From: an uncultured Lachnospiraceae bacterium
Lineage (GTDB): Bacteria > Bacillota > Clostridia > Lachnospirales > Lachnospiraceae
NCBI GenBank assembly: GCA_937891165.1
Contig: CALAEX010000251.1
Span: forward strand, 1-25,884
DNA length: 25,884 bases
Direction: 5' to 3'
Position 1 is the first letter of the stretch; each line of letters opens with the position of its first letter. Of this stretch, positions 17,603 through 25,087 are shown in pieces. Made by a program: the position numbers and the translations under genes. The notes beneath the pieces are model-generated. The model made no database searches. It saw only the letters and a list, made by a program, of their open reading frames with translations, and was not told where the DNA came from.

Positions 17603-17635
17603 ATTATACAGAACAGGGAGTTGTTTTTTTGTCAA
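17603..17635 (-). promoter_or_regulatory. Spo0A-type promoter of spoIIE (21-bp spacer)
   Basis: On the minus strand a consensus -35 TTGACA (17630-17635) and a consensus -10 TATAAT (17603-17608) are separated by 21 bp, four more than normal. Bacillus spoIIE and spoIIG promoters have the same odd spacing and depend on phosphorylated Spo0A. Possible 0A boxes (consensus TGTCGAA) are TGTCAAA on the plus strand at 17630-17636, overlapping the -35, and CGTCGAA on the minus strand at 17672-17678. Each has one mismatch. Confidence 0.7.
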
Positions 17636-17701
17636 AATCAAGCTACTCTTTATAAAAACTTATTTCCACGTTTCGACGAAGAAATTAATTTCTTTTTCTT
17701 G

Positions 17702-18016
17702 CTACTCCTGGGACTCTGGACGAAAAATAATTTCATCTTCATACACTAAGCCAAGCTTTTCTCTTGCAATCTCCTCAATATAACGTATTGTTTGCATATA
17801 AGCAGCTCTGTCTTGTAACATCGTAAAACGGTCTTTCTCCTCCTGCAGTTTCTCTTGTAATTCGCTATATTGTTTTTCTAATGCTCTCTTTTCTCCTTGT
17901 AAAGAAACACTATTAAAAGCAATAACAACAAATAATACGAGTACCGCTAATGCTATAATTTTAAGACCGTTTCTTTTTTTCCCTTTTACTTTTGCGTTCC
18001 GAACTACAATCTTCAC
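17702..18016 (-). CDS. divIC: Cell-division septum protein DivIC (FtsB-like)
   Basis: This 104-residue bitopic protein of the division complex has a short basic cytoplasmic N-terminus, one TM helix (about 20-38), a coiled coil (about 43-80) and the C-terminal IAREKLGLVYEDEIIF motif typical of DivIC/FtsB. It partners FtsL and DivIB at the septum. The annotated start is GTG at 18016, inside the 3' end of yabQ, giving a 56-bp overlap. The ribosome site there is poor, and no better start is seen before the TM segment. It is encoded between yabQ and spoIIE as in Bacillus, without the intervening yabR gene. Confidence 0.85.
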   Translation of the reverse strand: MKIVVRNAKVKGKKRNGLKIIALAVLVLFVVIAFNSVSLQGEKRALEKQYSELQEKLQEEKDRFTMLQDRAAYMQTIRYIEEIAREKLGLVYEDEIIFRPESQE

Positions 18017-18395
18017 GTTCTAACACCAAACCTTTTCCATTCTTTTTTTGATTATGCCACACTTGTGACATTACCTTTATTTTAAATGGTTTTCCTAACT
18101 TTTTCAATAGCCACTTTCTGATACATTCTAAAACTTTCCCAAAAGAATTTACATAAAAATAAATTCCTATCAAAAAACCAACAAAAGCATACCATCGTAA
18201 AATACCAAAATTCTTTTTATAAGCTACGAAGAAAAAACCAAAGCCTGCTGTTGCTAAAAATAGAATATCCTCCGCGTCTACAACCTCTTTTCTATGATAA
18301 AACAAAGTACGAAAAAATAACAACAGATGATAGCAAAAAGAAAATAAAACACCATACAATATCATGGCAAATGCATACGCTAACTCTGCCTGCAT
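17961..18395 (-). CDS. yabQ: Spore cortex biosynthesis protein YabQ
   Basis: This is a 144-residue membrane protein with about three hydrophobic segments (6-27, 42-59, 66-84) and a strongly basic tail ending SERKSKREKKKRS. YabQ is needed for cortex formation and sits in the outer forespore membrane in Bacillus. The family is recognised here by membrane topology, size and its place between yabP and divIC rather than by a strict motif. The ATG follows GGAGGG. It lies 10 bp after yabP and overlaps divIC by 56 bp. Confidence 0.8.
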   Translation of the reverse strand: MQAELAYAFAMILYGVLFSFCYHLLLFFRTLFYHRKEVVDAEDILFLATAGFGFFFVAYKKNFGILRWYAFVGFLIGIYFYVNSFGKVLECIRKWLLKKLGKPFKIKVMSQVWHNQKKNGKGLVLEREDCSSERKSKREKKKRS

Positions 18396-18405
18396 ACGAA
18401 CCCTC

Positions 18406-18693
18406 CTACCGGAATAATCGCTTCATCATGGATTCTTTCTCTCCTACTTTGCCTTTATCTACATACACAAAGCTGTCCATTTGACCTTCTAAATCTACTT
18501 CCCCTTTTTCCACAGTAAGACGCTTTACAAACAAATCATTTCCACGAATCATCAATACACCCATCGTTGTATTTAAAACAACTTCTTTCGCATCAAAAGA
18601 AACTACTTCTTTTATTCCAGTAAGCTCAGCAAACTTTCGCCCTTGTATCAACACTTTATGCGGACCAGCATGAATAGAAGCCTTTTCTTCCAT
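18406..18693 (-). CDS. yabP: Sporulation protein YabP (YabP/YqfC family)
   Basis: This 95-residue soluble beta-rich protein has the family pattern LIQGRKFAELTGIKEVVSFDAKEVVLNTTMGVLMIRG. YabP assembles on the spore surface under mother-cell control in Bacillus; its biochemical role is not known. AGGGGGAT precedes the ATG. It forms an operon with yabQ, 10 bp downstream. A sigma-E-like promoter can be suggested upstream. Confidence 0.9.
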   Translation of the reverse strand: MEEKASIHAGPHKVLIQGRKFAELTGIKEVVSFDAKEVVLNTTMGVLMIRGNDLFVKRLTVEKGEVDLEGQMDSFVYVDKGKVGEKESMMKRLFR

Positions 18694-18739
18694 CGTTATC
18701 CCCCTACCAACAAAAAAATCACTCCGTTATCCACAGTTA

Positions 18740-18768
18740 AAGATATGAAACCCACTAGTATTCTATTC
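18740..18768 (-). promoter_or_regulatory. Candidate sigma-E-like promoter of yabPQ
   Basis: On the minus strand CATATCTT (18740-18747) partly matches the sigma-E -10 CATACAnT, and GAATA (18764-18768) lies 16 bp upstream as a possible -35. The match is partial, and support comes mainly from the known sigma-E control of yabP in Bacillus. Confidence 0.3.
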
Positions 18769-18809
18769 CTGCTTTATTCTAATTATTAAGTCTTATTGTC
18801 AATATCTTA

Positions 18810-18951
18810 GGCAAAAGCCTTACTCTATTTGGTATCTTTAAAGGACCGTTTAGAAACGGCAGTCCTTGGCGAGGTTTTTTCGAGCCTAGTACTGCTCCGT
18901 TTCGCTACGAGCGAAAGCGTGTCCTAAAAGATACCAAATAGAGTAGGCTTT
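18810..18951 (+). repeat. Palindromic element A, copy 3 (directly after rqcP)
   Basis: The element begins GGCAAAAGCCTT and ends TAGGCTTT. Outer arms 18814-18846 and 18921-18951 pair over about 30 bp. The core has GGACCGTTTAGAAACGG, GGCGAGGTTTTTTCGAGCC and CGAGCGAAAGCGTGTCC, and is nearly the same as in copy 2. TTTCGCT/AGCGAAA forms one internal hairpin, and GAAACGG/CCGTTTC an alternative one. It starts 10 bp after the rqcP stop and is read in the same sense relative to that gene as copy 1 is relative to hydA. Confidence 0.85.
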
Positions 18952-18961
18952 CCAAAACATT

Positions 18962-19201
18962 CTATAAATACTTAAACAGCTCTTTTGCCGCATCCTTCTT
19001 TGTTGTATCTTGAATATCTAATACTTCTACACGAACCGACTTTGTACCAAATCCAATTTCAATCACATCCCCTACTTTTACTTCCGTAGATGCTTTTGCC
19101 ACTTTATCATTAATCATTACTCTACCTGCATCACAAGCTTCATTTGCTACAGTTCTTCTCTTAATTAAACGAGAAACTTTTAAATATTTATCTAATCTCA
19201 T
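18962..19201 (-). CDS. rqcP: S4-domain RNA-binding protein RqcP (YabO)
   Basis: This 79-residue protein consists of an S4 RNA-binding domain (MRLDKYLKVSRLIKRRTVAN, then GRVMINDKVAKASTEVKVGD) with a short C-terminal tail. RqcP binds stalled 50S subunits and helps RqcH add alanine tails in ribosome quality control. Length and position between hup and yabP match RqcP/YabO of Firmicutes. The ATG follows an AAGAGGGAAAAA-type ribosome site. Its stop is 10 bp from a long palindromic element, which may form its transcript end. Confidence 0.92.
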   Translation of the reverse strand: MRLDKYLKVSRLIKRRTVANEACDAGRVMINDKVAKASTEVKVGDVIEIGFGTKSVRVEVLDIQDTTKKDAAKELFKYL

Positions 19202-19234
19202 TCTTTTTCCCTCTTTTTTCTATTATTTATTGTT

Positions 19235-19297
19235 TTCGTAATCCGCTTCGCTACTTACTCATAACCAAATAGCTACTATAGTAGCTATCCGGTTAAA
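19235..19297 (-). repeat. Short repeat B, copy 2, with a 14-bp hairpin
   Basis: TTCGTAATCCGCTTC (19235-19249) and CTATCCGGTTAAAT (to 19297) match the copy at 6302-6346. Between them AACCAAATAGCTAC and GTAGCTATCCGGTT form a 14-bp hairpin with a TATA loop and two G-U positions. It lies between the hup terminator and the rqcP start. Confidence 0.6.
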
Positions 19298-19311
19298 TAG
19301 GAAAAAGGCTG

Positions 19312-19339
19312 TCAGATTCCTGACAGCCTATGTTAGCAT
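19312..19339 (-). terminator. Terminator of hup
   Basis: GGCTGTCAG (19317-19325) and CTGACAGCC (19330-19338) form a perfect 9-bp stem with an ATTC loop, followed on the minus strand by TTTTTCC. This is a classic intrinsic terminator after the abundant HU gene. Confidence 0.9.
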
Positions 19340-19389
19340 TTTGTTACCTTAAAAATACTATCTTTGTTTACCATTATAAAAACTGGTTC

Positions 19390-19665
19390 TTAAGCGTTTA
19401 CAACGTCCTTTAATGCTTTTCCTGCTTTGAACTTAGGAGCTCTAGAAGCTGCAATCTCAATCTTTTCCTTTGTCTGTGGGTTGATACCTTCTCTTGCTGG
19501 TCTTTCAGATACTTCAAATGTACCAAAACCAACTAACTGAACTTTTTCACCCTTCTTTAATTCTTCTGTAACTACTTCAACAAATGCCTTTAATGCTTTT
19601 TCGGAATCCTTTTTAGATAATCCTGCGTTTTCTGCAATAGCAGCGACTAATTCTGTCTTATTCAT
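19390..19665 (-). CDS. hup: DNA-binding protein HU
   Basis: This is a 91-residue histone-like protein that binds and bends DNA as a dimer. It starts MNKTELVAAIAENAGLSKKD and has the signature GFGTFEVSERPAREGINPQTKEK with the conserved proline in the DNA-binding arm. I start at the ATG at 19665, which follows GGAGGATTTTTTACA; the open frame continues upstream without a ribosome site. It lies 37 bp after mazG and ends in a strong terminator. Confidence 0.97.
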   Translation of the reverse strand: MNKTELVAAIAENAGLSKKDSEKALKAFVEVVTEELKKGEKVQLVGFGTFEVSERPAREGINPQTKEKIEIAASRAPKFKAGKALKDVVNA

Positions 19666-19702
19666 TGTAAAAAATCCTCCTCTACGGTATGTGATACAAG
19701 CG

Positions 19703-20509
19703 TCAATGAGACGTTTTAAAGCTCTCCCAAAGAGCATCTAATTCGTCTGCTGACATCTTATTTAACTTCTTTCCCTGTTGTTGGGCAAGTAACTCAATGC
19801 CTGTACATCTATTTATAAACTTATTAGTAGCATTTGTCAAGGAATTTTCTGCATTCAAATCTAAAAATCTGGATAAATTTATCATGGAAAATAAAAGGTC
19901 GCCAAATTCCTCATCTAATCGACATTTTTCCTTATTTTTACAATCTCTATTTTTATCAATCACTTCTTCTAATTCTGCCAATTCTTCTTTTACTTTTCCA
20001 AATACTTGTGCTAAGGATTCAAACTCAAAACCAGACTTTGCTGCTTTTTTTTGTACTTTAGCAGCCCGAATATTCGCTGGATATGCCTTTGCTACTCTAT
20101 TTAATGTATCTGCTAGAGTTTCTTCTGATTTTTCTTTCTTTTTAATTTCTTCCCACTGCTCTAATACTTTATCTGAAGTATCTGCTCCTTTTTCTGTTCC
20201 AAACACATGAGGATGTCTCCGAACCATCTTTTCACAAATCTCATTTACTACATCTTCCATTGTAAAATGACCTTCTTCCGAAGCAATCTGAGAATGCAAC
20301 ACTACTTGTAATAAGACATCTCCTAATTCTTCTCTTAAATTTTTATAATCTCCTGTTGCCTCATATGTTTCAATTCCATCCACTACCTCATAAGCTTCTT
20401 CTAGCATACACTGTTTTAATGAAGTATGTGTTTGCTCTCTGTCCCATGGACAACCTGTTTCACTGCGTAGTGTCTTAATTACTTCTAAAAAGTCTTCATA
20501 AGTATACAT
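19703..20509 (-). CDS. mazG: Nucleoside triphosphate pyrophosphohydrolase MazG
   Basis: This house-cleaning enzyme hydrolyses non-canonical or excess NTPs to NMPs. It has 268 residues with two MazG repeats. The first has CPWDREQTHTSL (20-31), LEEAYEVVD (36-44) and ELGDVLLQ (61-68). The second has EELAELEE (175-182) and EEFGDLLF (200-207). I use the ATG at 20509 because GGAAGG lies about 10 bases upstream; in-frame starts at 20533 and 20518 have no or badly spaced ribosome sites. Bacillus YabN has an extra N-terminal methylase-like domain that is missing here. It sits between spoVT and hup, as in related Clostridia. Confidence 0.94.
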   Translation of the reverse strand: MYTYEDFLEVIKTLRSETGCPWDREQTHTSLKQCMLEEAYEVVDGIETYEATGDYKNLREELGDVLLQVVLHSQIASEEGHFTMEDVVNEICEKMVRRHPHVFGTEKGADTSDKVLEQWEEIKKKEKSEETLADTLNRVAKAYPANIRAAKVQKKAAKSGFEFESLAQVFGKVKEELAELEEVIDKNRDCKNKEKCRLDEEFGDLLFSMINLSRFLDLNAENSLTNATNKFINRCTGIELLAQQQGKKLNKMSADELDALWESFKTSH

Positions 20510-20539
20510 TGTATTCATTCCTTCCGTAATCACTAATTT

Positions 20540-21085
20540 TTAGTTCTCCATCTGACGACCAAGGAAAGAGGCTGCCGTTGTTGCTACTTTTAATTCCATC
20601 TCTCCAAGAGCTTGTTTACCTTCTCTTGCTAATAACAATACTGCACCAATCACATCTCCTTCACATATAATCGGTACAATCACTTGTCCTGTATATTCTT
20701 CTTCATCATAGCTAATGGAAATAAAATTTTTTTCTCCCTTTGTAGCAACTAACGATTCTCTTTCTGTCATTAAATCTTCTAATTCTTTACTAACTGCTTT
20801 TGCTAAAAGGTCTTTCTTTCCGTTTCCTGCTACCGCAATAAATTGGTCTCTATCTGCAATGACTGCTACTAATCCTGTTGTTTGTGCCATTGCCTCTGCA
20901 TATTGCTTTGCAAAAATACTCAACTCTCCAATTGGAGAATACTTCTTCAAAATAATTTCACCCTCTCGGTCTGTAAAAATTTCTAAAGGGTCTCCTTCAC
21001 GAATGCGAAGGGTTCTTCTGATTTCTTTCGGTACAACTACACGTCCTAAATCGTCTATGCGTCTTACAATTCCTGTTGCTTTCAT
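20540..21085 (-). CDS. spoVT: Stage V sporulation transcription factor SpoVT
   Basis: This 181-residue regulator has an AbrB-type swapped-hairpin DNA-binding domain (1-50, GIVRRIDDLGRVVVPKEIRR) and a C-terminal GAF domain (about 56-178). SpoVT tunes sigma-G-dependent forespore genes in Bacillus, and Clostridia orthologues are needed for normal spores. The length is nearly identical to the Bacillus protein. GGAGGATTTTAT precedes the ATG. It is the first gene of the minus-strand block and is divergent from the GH106-like gene. An extended -10 (TGGTATAAT) lies about 75 bp upstream. Confidence 0.96.
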   Translation of the reverse strand: MKATGIVRRIDDLGRVVVPKEIRRTLRIREGDPLEIFTDREGEIILKKYSPIGELSIFAKQYAEAMAQTTGLVAVIADRDQFIAVAGNGKKDLLAKAVSKELEDLMTERESLVATKGEKNFISISYDEEEYTGQVIVPIICEGDVIGAVLLLAREGKQALGEMELKVATTAASFLGRQMEN

Positions 21086-21155
21086 ATAAAATCCTCCATA
21101 TACATTCTGTTTTCATATATTTTGTCATGGAGTTATTATTTGTAAATCATGAAAG

Positions 21156-21164
21156 ATTATACCA
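21156..21164 (-). promoter_or_regulatory. Candidate extended -10 promoter of spoVT
   Basis: The minus strand reads TGGTATAAT here, an extended -10 with a perfect TATAAT. No convincing -35 is 17 bp upstream. A sigma-G promoter cannot be excluded, because GTATG overlaps the same place. Confidence 0.45.
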
Positions 21165-21194
21165 TACTTTTTATTTCAAACATTAATATTTTTA

Positions 21195-21223
21195 TTGACC
21201 ATTCCTATTTATAATTATAAAAT
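21195..21223 (+). promoter_or_regulatory. Candidate promoter of the GH106-like gene
   Basis: TTGACC (21195-21200) and TAAAAT (21218-21223) are 17 bp apart, with other TATAAT-like sequences overlapping. A leader of about 45 nt leads to the GGAGG of the next gene. Confidence 0.5.
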
Positions 21224-21274
21224 ATCACTAGCAATAAATCAACTTTACAGTTTATAAAAAATTTGGAGGAAATT

Positions 21275-24145
21275 ATGTGTATTGATTTAAAAAATATCAA
21301 ACAGCACTTTGATATGGATTTAACTCACTGGAAACCAATTCCGTTTTGGTCATGGAATGATAAACTAGAACCTAATGAATTACGCAAACAAATCGCTTGG
21401 ATGAAACAAAATGAACTCGGTGGTTTTTTCATGCATGCCAGAGGAGGACTAAAAACAGACTATCTTTCCGAAGAATGGATGAATTGTATTTCTACTTGTG
21501 CAGACTATGCAAAAGAACTTGGTATGGATGCTTGGGCTTATGACGAAAATGGTTGGCCTAGTGGTTTTGTAGGAGGCAAACTTTTAGAAGATGAATCCAA
21601 TTGTGATAAGTATATTTTACATACCATTGGAGAATTTGATGCCACTGCAACGGTATCTTACTTAATAAAGGAAGATACGATACAACAAGTAACCTCTGCT
21701 ACAGAGCAAGGAGAATATTTAAATTTATATATTCATACTTCTGTTTCTACTGCGGATATTTTAAATCCTAAAGTCGTAAATAAATTTATTAAACTTACCC
21801 ATGAAGCATATAAAGATTCCATTGGTGAAGAGTTCTCTACAAAAATTCGTGGTTTTTTTACAGATGAACCTCAGTACTATCGAGCTCATACACCTTTTAC
21901 TACAATGTTAGTTGAGTATTTTTCTAAACAATATAATGTAGATATTTTTAATGAATTAGGACTTTTATTTGTAGAAAAAAAAGGATATCGTCGTTTCCGC
22001 TATCGCTACTTTAAGGCAATGCAACATCTTATGCTAGAAGCGTTTGCAAAAAACATTTATGATTGGTGTAATGAAAATGGAGTTTCTTTTACTGGTCACT
22101 ATATCCAAGAAGATTCTCTTGATGGACAAATGCTTTGTTGTGCAGGAATTATGCCATTTTATAAATATATGACAATGCCAGGTATTGATTGGCTTGGTCC
22201 TGGAGCAGATAACGCAATCCCTATTAGACAACTTGCGAGTGTTGCTGCACAATATGAAAAAAAGCAAACGATTACAGAAACCTTCGGCTGTTGCGGTTGG
22301 GACATTACTCCAAAGGATGTAAAACGTATTGGCGATTTCCAGTTTGTCAATGGCATCACAACACTTTGTCACCACTTAATTCCTTATGCAGAATATGGTC
22401 AACGAAAAAAAGATTATCCTGCTCATTATTCCTCTGTAAATCCTTGGGTAGAACATGAATTTGTAGACTTTAACCGCTATTTTACTCGTCTTGGATATTT
22501 GCTTTCCGAAAGCAAAGAAACGATTCGTGTTGCTGTATTACATCCAATTCGCAGTGCTTATTTTGACTATAAAAGAGAACAAGAAGGTTCTATTGAATCT
22601 CTTGATAAAAATTTCCGTACCGATTGCAGAATGCTTTCTAAGGCAGGTATTTCCTATCATTTCCTAGACGAAACACTGCTTGCAGAAGATGGTTTTGTAA
22701 AAGATGGAATCATAGGCTGTGGAAACTGTACCTATGACTATCTTATTTTACCTCATATATTAACCATGGACGCTTCTACAGAACAGTTACTCTCTAAATA
22801 TGTAAAAACAGGAGGAAACTTGTTAGTATTAGGAAACCGCCCTACCTTCTGTGAAGGTGAACCATTTGATTACTCCTATCTTGTTTCCAACTGTAACCTA
22901 GAAGATTTGATAGAAGCACAACCATTTCACATTCAAAATAATACAACAGAATTATATTATACCTACCGTGCCTTCCAAGATACTACATTTTTGTTTGTTC
23001 AAAATGCTTCGACTACAGAAACTTATACACAAACTTTCGATTTTGGAACAGACATACGCTCTTTGAAACAATTAGATTTAATAACATTAGAAGAAACAAC
23101 TGTACCACTTACGATATCACTAGAACCTGGAACATCTGTATTATTATTCCCTGATACAACACCTGCCACTCCAAAAGAAAAACTTCCAGAATATTGCTTC
23201 CATTTAAAAGATGCCGAAGTTTCTTGCATTGCTAATCAATTAACGATTGATACCGTGCGTTATTCCACCGACGGAACAACCTATTCTAAACCATATCCAT
23301 GTGCAGGACTATTTGCTAAATTATTAGAGGAGCATTATGAAGGTGACTTATACTTAAAATATGAATTTGATATTCATACTGTTCCATCACATATCACTTT
23401 GGCAGCAGAAGATTGTAATACAAATGAACTTTGGCTCAATGGAAAACCATTTTCCTTTGATGGTTGTTCAGAAAAAGAAAAGCATTTATTAAAAGCAGAT
23501 ATTTCCCAGTTAGTACATACTGGTATCAATGACTATACGGTGAAACTTTATTGGTATCAAAGTGAAATAGTATATTATGCTTTATTTGGAGAAAATGTAA
23601 CTGAAAGTCTAAAAAATTGCCTTGCTTATGATACCGAATTAGAAGCTATCTATCTCTCTGGTAATTTTGGCGTTTATCCAAAAGAACCATACACCAATAG
23701 CCAGAAAGAAGGACTTGTCTTTGGAAACGATTTTTATATAGATTGTCTTCCTAAAACAGTAACAGAACCTGTCACCGAAGGTTTTCCTTTCTTTGCAGGA
23801 ACACTTCACTTAAAACAAACGATTACACTAGATAATCCTAATGTAAAACTACGTCTTCACGGTACATGGCAAATTGCTTATGTTCGTATCAATGGTAAGG
23901 AAGCAGGAAAACTTATCTACGAAAATACATTAGATATTAGTAACTATGCAATTACTGGAGAAAATACTATCGAATTAACTCTCATCATTAGTAATCGAAA
24001 TTTACTCGGTCCACATCATCTGATGGGCTCTGGTGATGCTTGGGCTGTAGGTCCTTGGAACTTTGAATTTACTGGCTCATGGAAAGATGGCGAAAGTAAT
24101 TGCTATGCGAAACACTATTGCTTTTTAAAACTTGGATGTGATTAG
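21275..24145 (+). CDS. Large cytoplasmic glycoside hydrolase, GH106-like (possible alpha-L-rhamnosidase)
   Basis: This is a 956-residue protein. The N-terminal half looks like a TIM-barrel hydrolase, with PFWSWND (23-29), GGFFMHARGGLKTDYLS (49-65), DENGWPSG (90-97), TDEPQYY (196-202) and FTGHYIQED further on. The C-terminal part holds beta-sandwich, galactose-binding-like modules, including LWLNGKPFSFDG and a GTWQIAYVRINGKEAG stretch near the end. This arrangement matches proteins annotated as glycosyl hydrolase or GH106-like alpha-L-rhamnosidase. I name the family from memory and the substrate is not proven. The acidic residues in TDEP and DENG are candidate active-site residues. No signal peptide is seen. 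I start at the ATG at 21275 after GGAGG; an in-frame TTG at 21263 precedes that site. It is a single gene with its own promoter and terminator. Confidence 0.8.
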   Translation: MCIDLKNIKQHFDMDLTHWKPIPFWSWNDKLEPNELRKQIAWMKQNELGGFFMHARGGLKTDYLSEEWMNCISTCADYAKELGMDAWAYDENGWPSGFVGGKLLEDESNCDKYILHTIGEFDATATVSYLIKEDTIQQVTSATEQGEYLNLYIHTSVSTADILNPKVVNKFIKLTHEAYKDSIGEEFSTKIRGFFTDEPQYYRAHTPFTTMLVEYFSKQYNVDIFNELGLLFVEKKGYRRFRYRYFKAMQHLMLEAFAKNIYDWCNENGVSFTGHYIQEDSLDGQMLCCAGIMPFYKYMTMPGIDWLGPGADNAIPIRQLASVAAQYEKKQTITETFGCCGWDITPKDVKRIGDFQFVNGITTLCHHLIPYAEYGQRKKDYPAHYSSVNPWVEHEFVDFNRYFTRLGYLLSESKETIRVAVLHPIRSAYFDYKREQEGSIESLDKNFRTDCRMLSKAGISYHFLDETLLAEDGFVKDGIIGCGNCTYDYLILPHILTMDASTEQLLSKYVKTGGNLLVLGNRPTFCEGEPFDYSYLVSNCNLEDLIEAQPFHIQNNTTELYYTYRAFQDTTFLFVQNASTTETYTQTFDFGTDIRSLKQLDLITLEETTVPLTISLEPGTSVLLFPDTTPATPKEKLPEYCFHLKDAEVSCIANQLTIDTVRYSTDGTTYSKPYPCAGLFAKLLEEHYEGDLYLKYEFDIHTVPSHITLAAEDCNTNELWLNGKPFSFDGCSEKEKHLLKADISQLVHTGINDYTVKLYWYQSEIVYYALFGENVTESLKNCLAYDTELEAIYLSGNFGVYPKEPYTNSQKEGLVFGNDFYIDCLPKTVTEPVTEGFPFFAGTLHLKQTITLDNPNVKLRLHGTWQIAYVRINGKEAGKLIYENTLDISNYAITGENTIELTLIISNRNLLGPHHLMGSGDAWAVGPWNFEFTGSWKDGESNCYAKHYCFLKLGCD

Positions 24146-24178
24146 GGAAAGGGGCTGAAAAATAGCTCCTTTCTCTTT
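24146..24178 (+). terminator. Terminator of the GH106-like gene
   Basis: GGGAAAGGGGCT (24146-24156) pairs with AGCTCCTTTCTC (24164-24175) through 12 positions, including two G-U pairs, with a GAAAAAT loop and a short TTT tail. It begins directly after the stop codon. Confidence 0.65.
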
Positions 24179-24179
24179 A

Positions 24180-24270
24180 ACGTAGACCACCATTCTACGC
24201 TCCGTAGAGTCCATTCTACTCCTTATGGATTCTAAAAAAGCCACTTTTTTGATATATTTCATATATCAGA
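24180..24270 (+). other. Series of small hairpins upstream of motA
   Basis: CGTAGA...TCTACG, then TAGAGTCCAT...ATGGATTCTA (10 bp with one G-U), then TGATATAT-TTC-ATATATCA flanked by T and A runs, occupy the leader of motA. No clear sigma-A or sigma-D promoter is seen. They could be a structured leader or remnants of a repeat. Confidence 0.4.
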
Positions 24271-24295
24271 AAAACTCGACCAAAGGAGAAAACAC

Positions 24296-25072
24296 ATGAC
24301 GAATAAAAATACGGTTGCCTTAATTGGATTTTTACTTTGCTTTATGGCAATTATTTTTGGAATTGCTACAAATGGTGGACTTGGTACCATCTTAAACTTT
24401 ATTCATATTCCTTCTCTTATTGTCACTCTTGGTGGTTCTGTCTTTGCTGTTATGATTACCGCAGATTCGTTAGATGACTACTTAGATGGATTTAAAAGTT
24501 TTCTTTTTGCCTTTCAAAAGCCTTCTACCTTGCCTGAAGAAATGTCTAACAAAATTTTATCCTTATCTGATGTTTCTAGAAAAGAAGGATTACTAAGTCT
24601 AGAAGAACATATTCATGAAATTGGAGAAACTTTTTTAACAAAAGGATTAAATTTAATTATAGATGGTACAGAACCCGATTTAGTAAAAGATATTTTAGAA
24701 AATGAACTATCCCATAAAGAAAGGAGGGACAAAAAAAGAGTCCGTTTTTGGCAGGATTTAGGAGCTTGTGCACCCGCTTGGGGCATGGTTGGAACGCTGC
24801 TTGGCTTAATCAATATGATGCGTTCTATGGGTACAGATGCTAGTGCCATTGGAGCCGGTATGTCTTTAGCCTTGATTACAACACTATATGGGTCTATCAT
24901 TGCTAATTGGATTTGTATTCCCATTACTAGAAAATTGGAAAAAAACAGCGAACAAGAAAGCCTTGTCATGGAGGTTATTATTGAAGGAGTACTTTCCATT
25001 CAAGCAGGAGAGAATCCAAGAATTATTAAAGAAAAATTACAATCCATATTAGAGGAAAAAGACACAGAGTAA
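24296..25072 (+). CDS. motA: Flagellar motor stator protein MotA
   Basis: This 258-residue MotA/TolQ/ExbB-family membrane protein forms the ion channel that drives flagellar rotation together with MotB. TM1 is about 7-24, TM2 38-55, the large cytoplasmic domain 56-150, TM3 155-176 and TM4 186-209. NFIHIPSLIVTLGGS (34-48) and APAWGMVGTLLGLI (159-172) are diagnostic. The TM3/TM4 prolines P160 and P209 are conserved positions. The cytoplasmic RKEGLLSLEEH segment (95-105) is typical. The ATG follows AAAGGAG. The next gene, 15 bp downstream, is not motB but a membrane-bound XRE regulator with a MotA-like half. MotB would have to be encoded elsewhere. Confidence 0.92.
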   Translation: MTNKNTVALIGFLLCFMAIIFGIATNGGLGTILNFIHIPSLIVTLGGSVFAVMITADSLDDYLDGFKSFLFAFQKPSTLPEEMSNKILSLSDVSRKEGLLSLEEHIHEIGETFLTKGLNLIIDGTEPDLVKDILENELSHKERRDKKRVRFWQDLGACAPAWGMVGTLLGLINMMRSMGTDASAIGAGMSLALITTLYGSIIANWICIPITRKLEKNSEQESLVMEVIIEGVLSIQAGENPRIIKEKLQSILEEKDTE

Positions 25073-25087
25073 AACGGAGGATATTTT

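Noticed and set aside
19666..19737. N-terminal extension of HU
   Set aside because: The extension has no ribosome site and would overlap mazG; the ATG at 19665 has a strong GGAGG.
24232..24260. Possible sigma-D (flagellar) promoter TAAA...GATAT before motA
   Set aside because: The spacing is about 11 bp instead of about 15 and the GCC of the -10 is missing.
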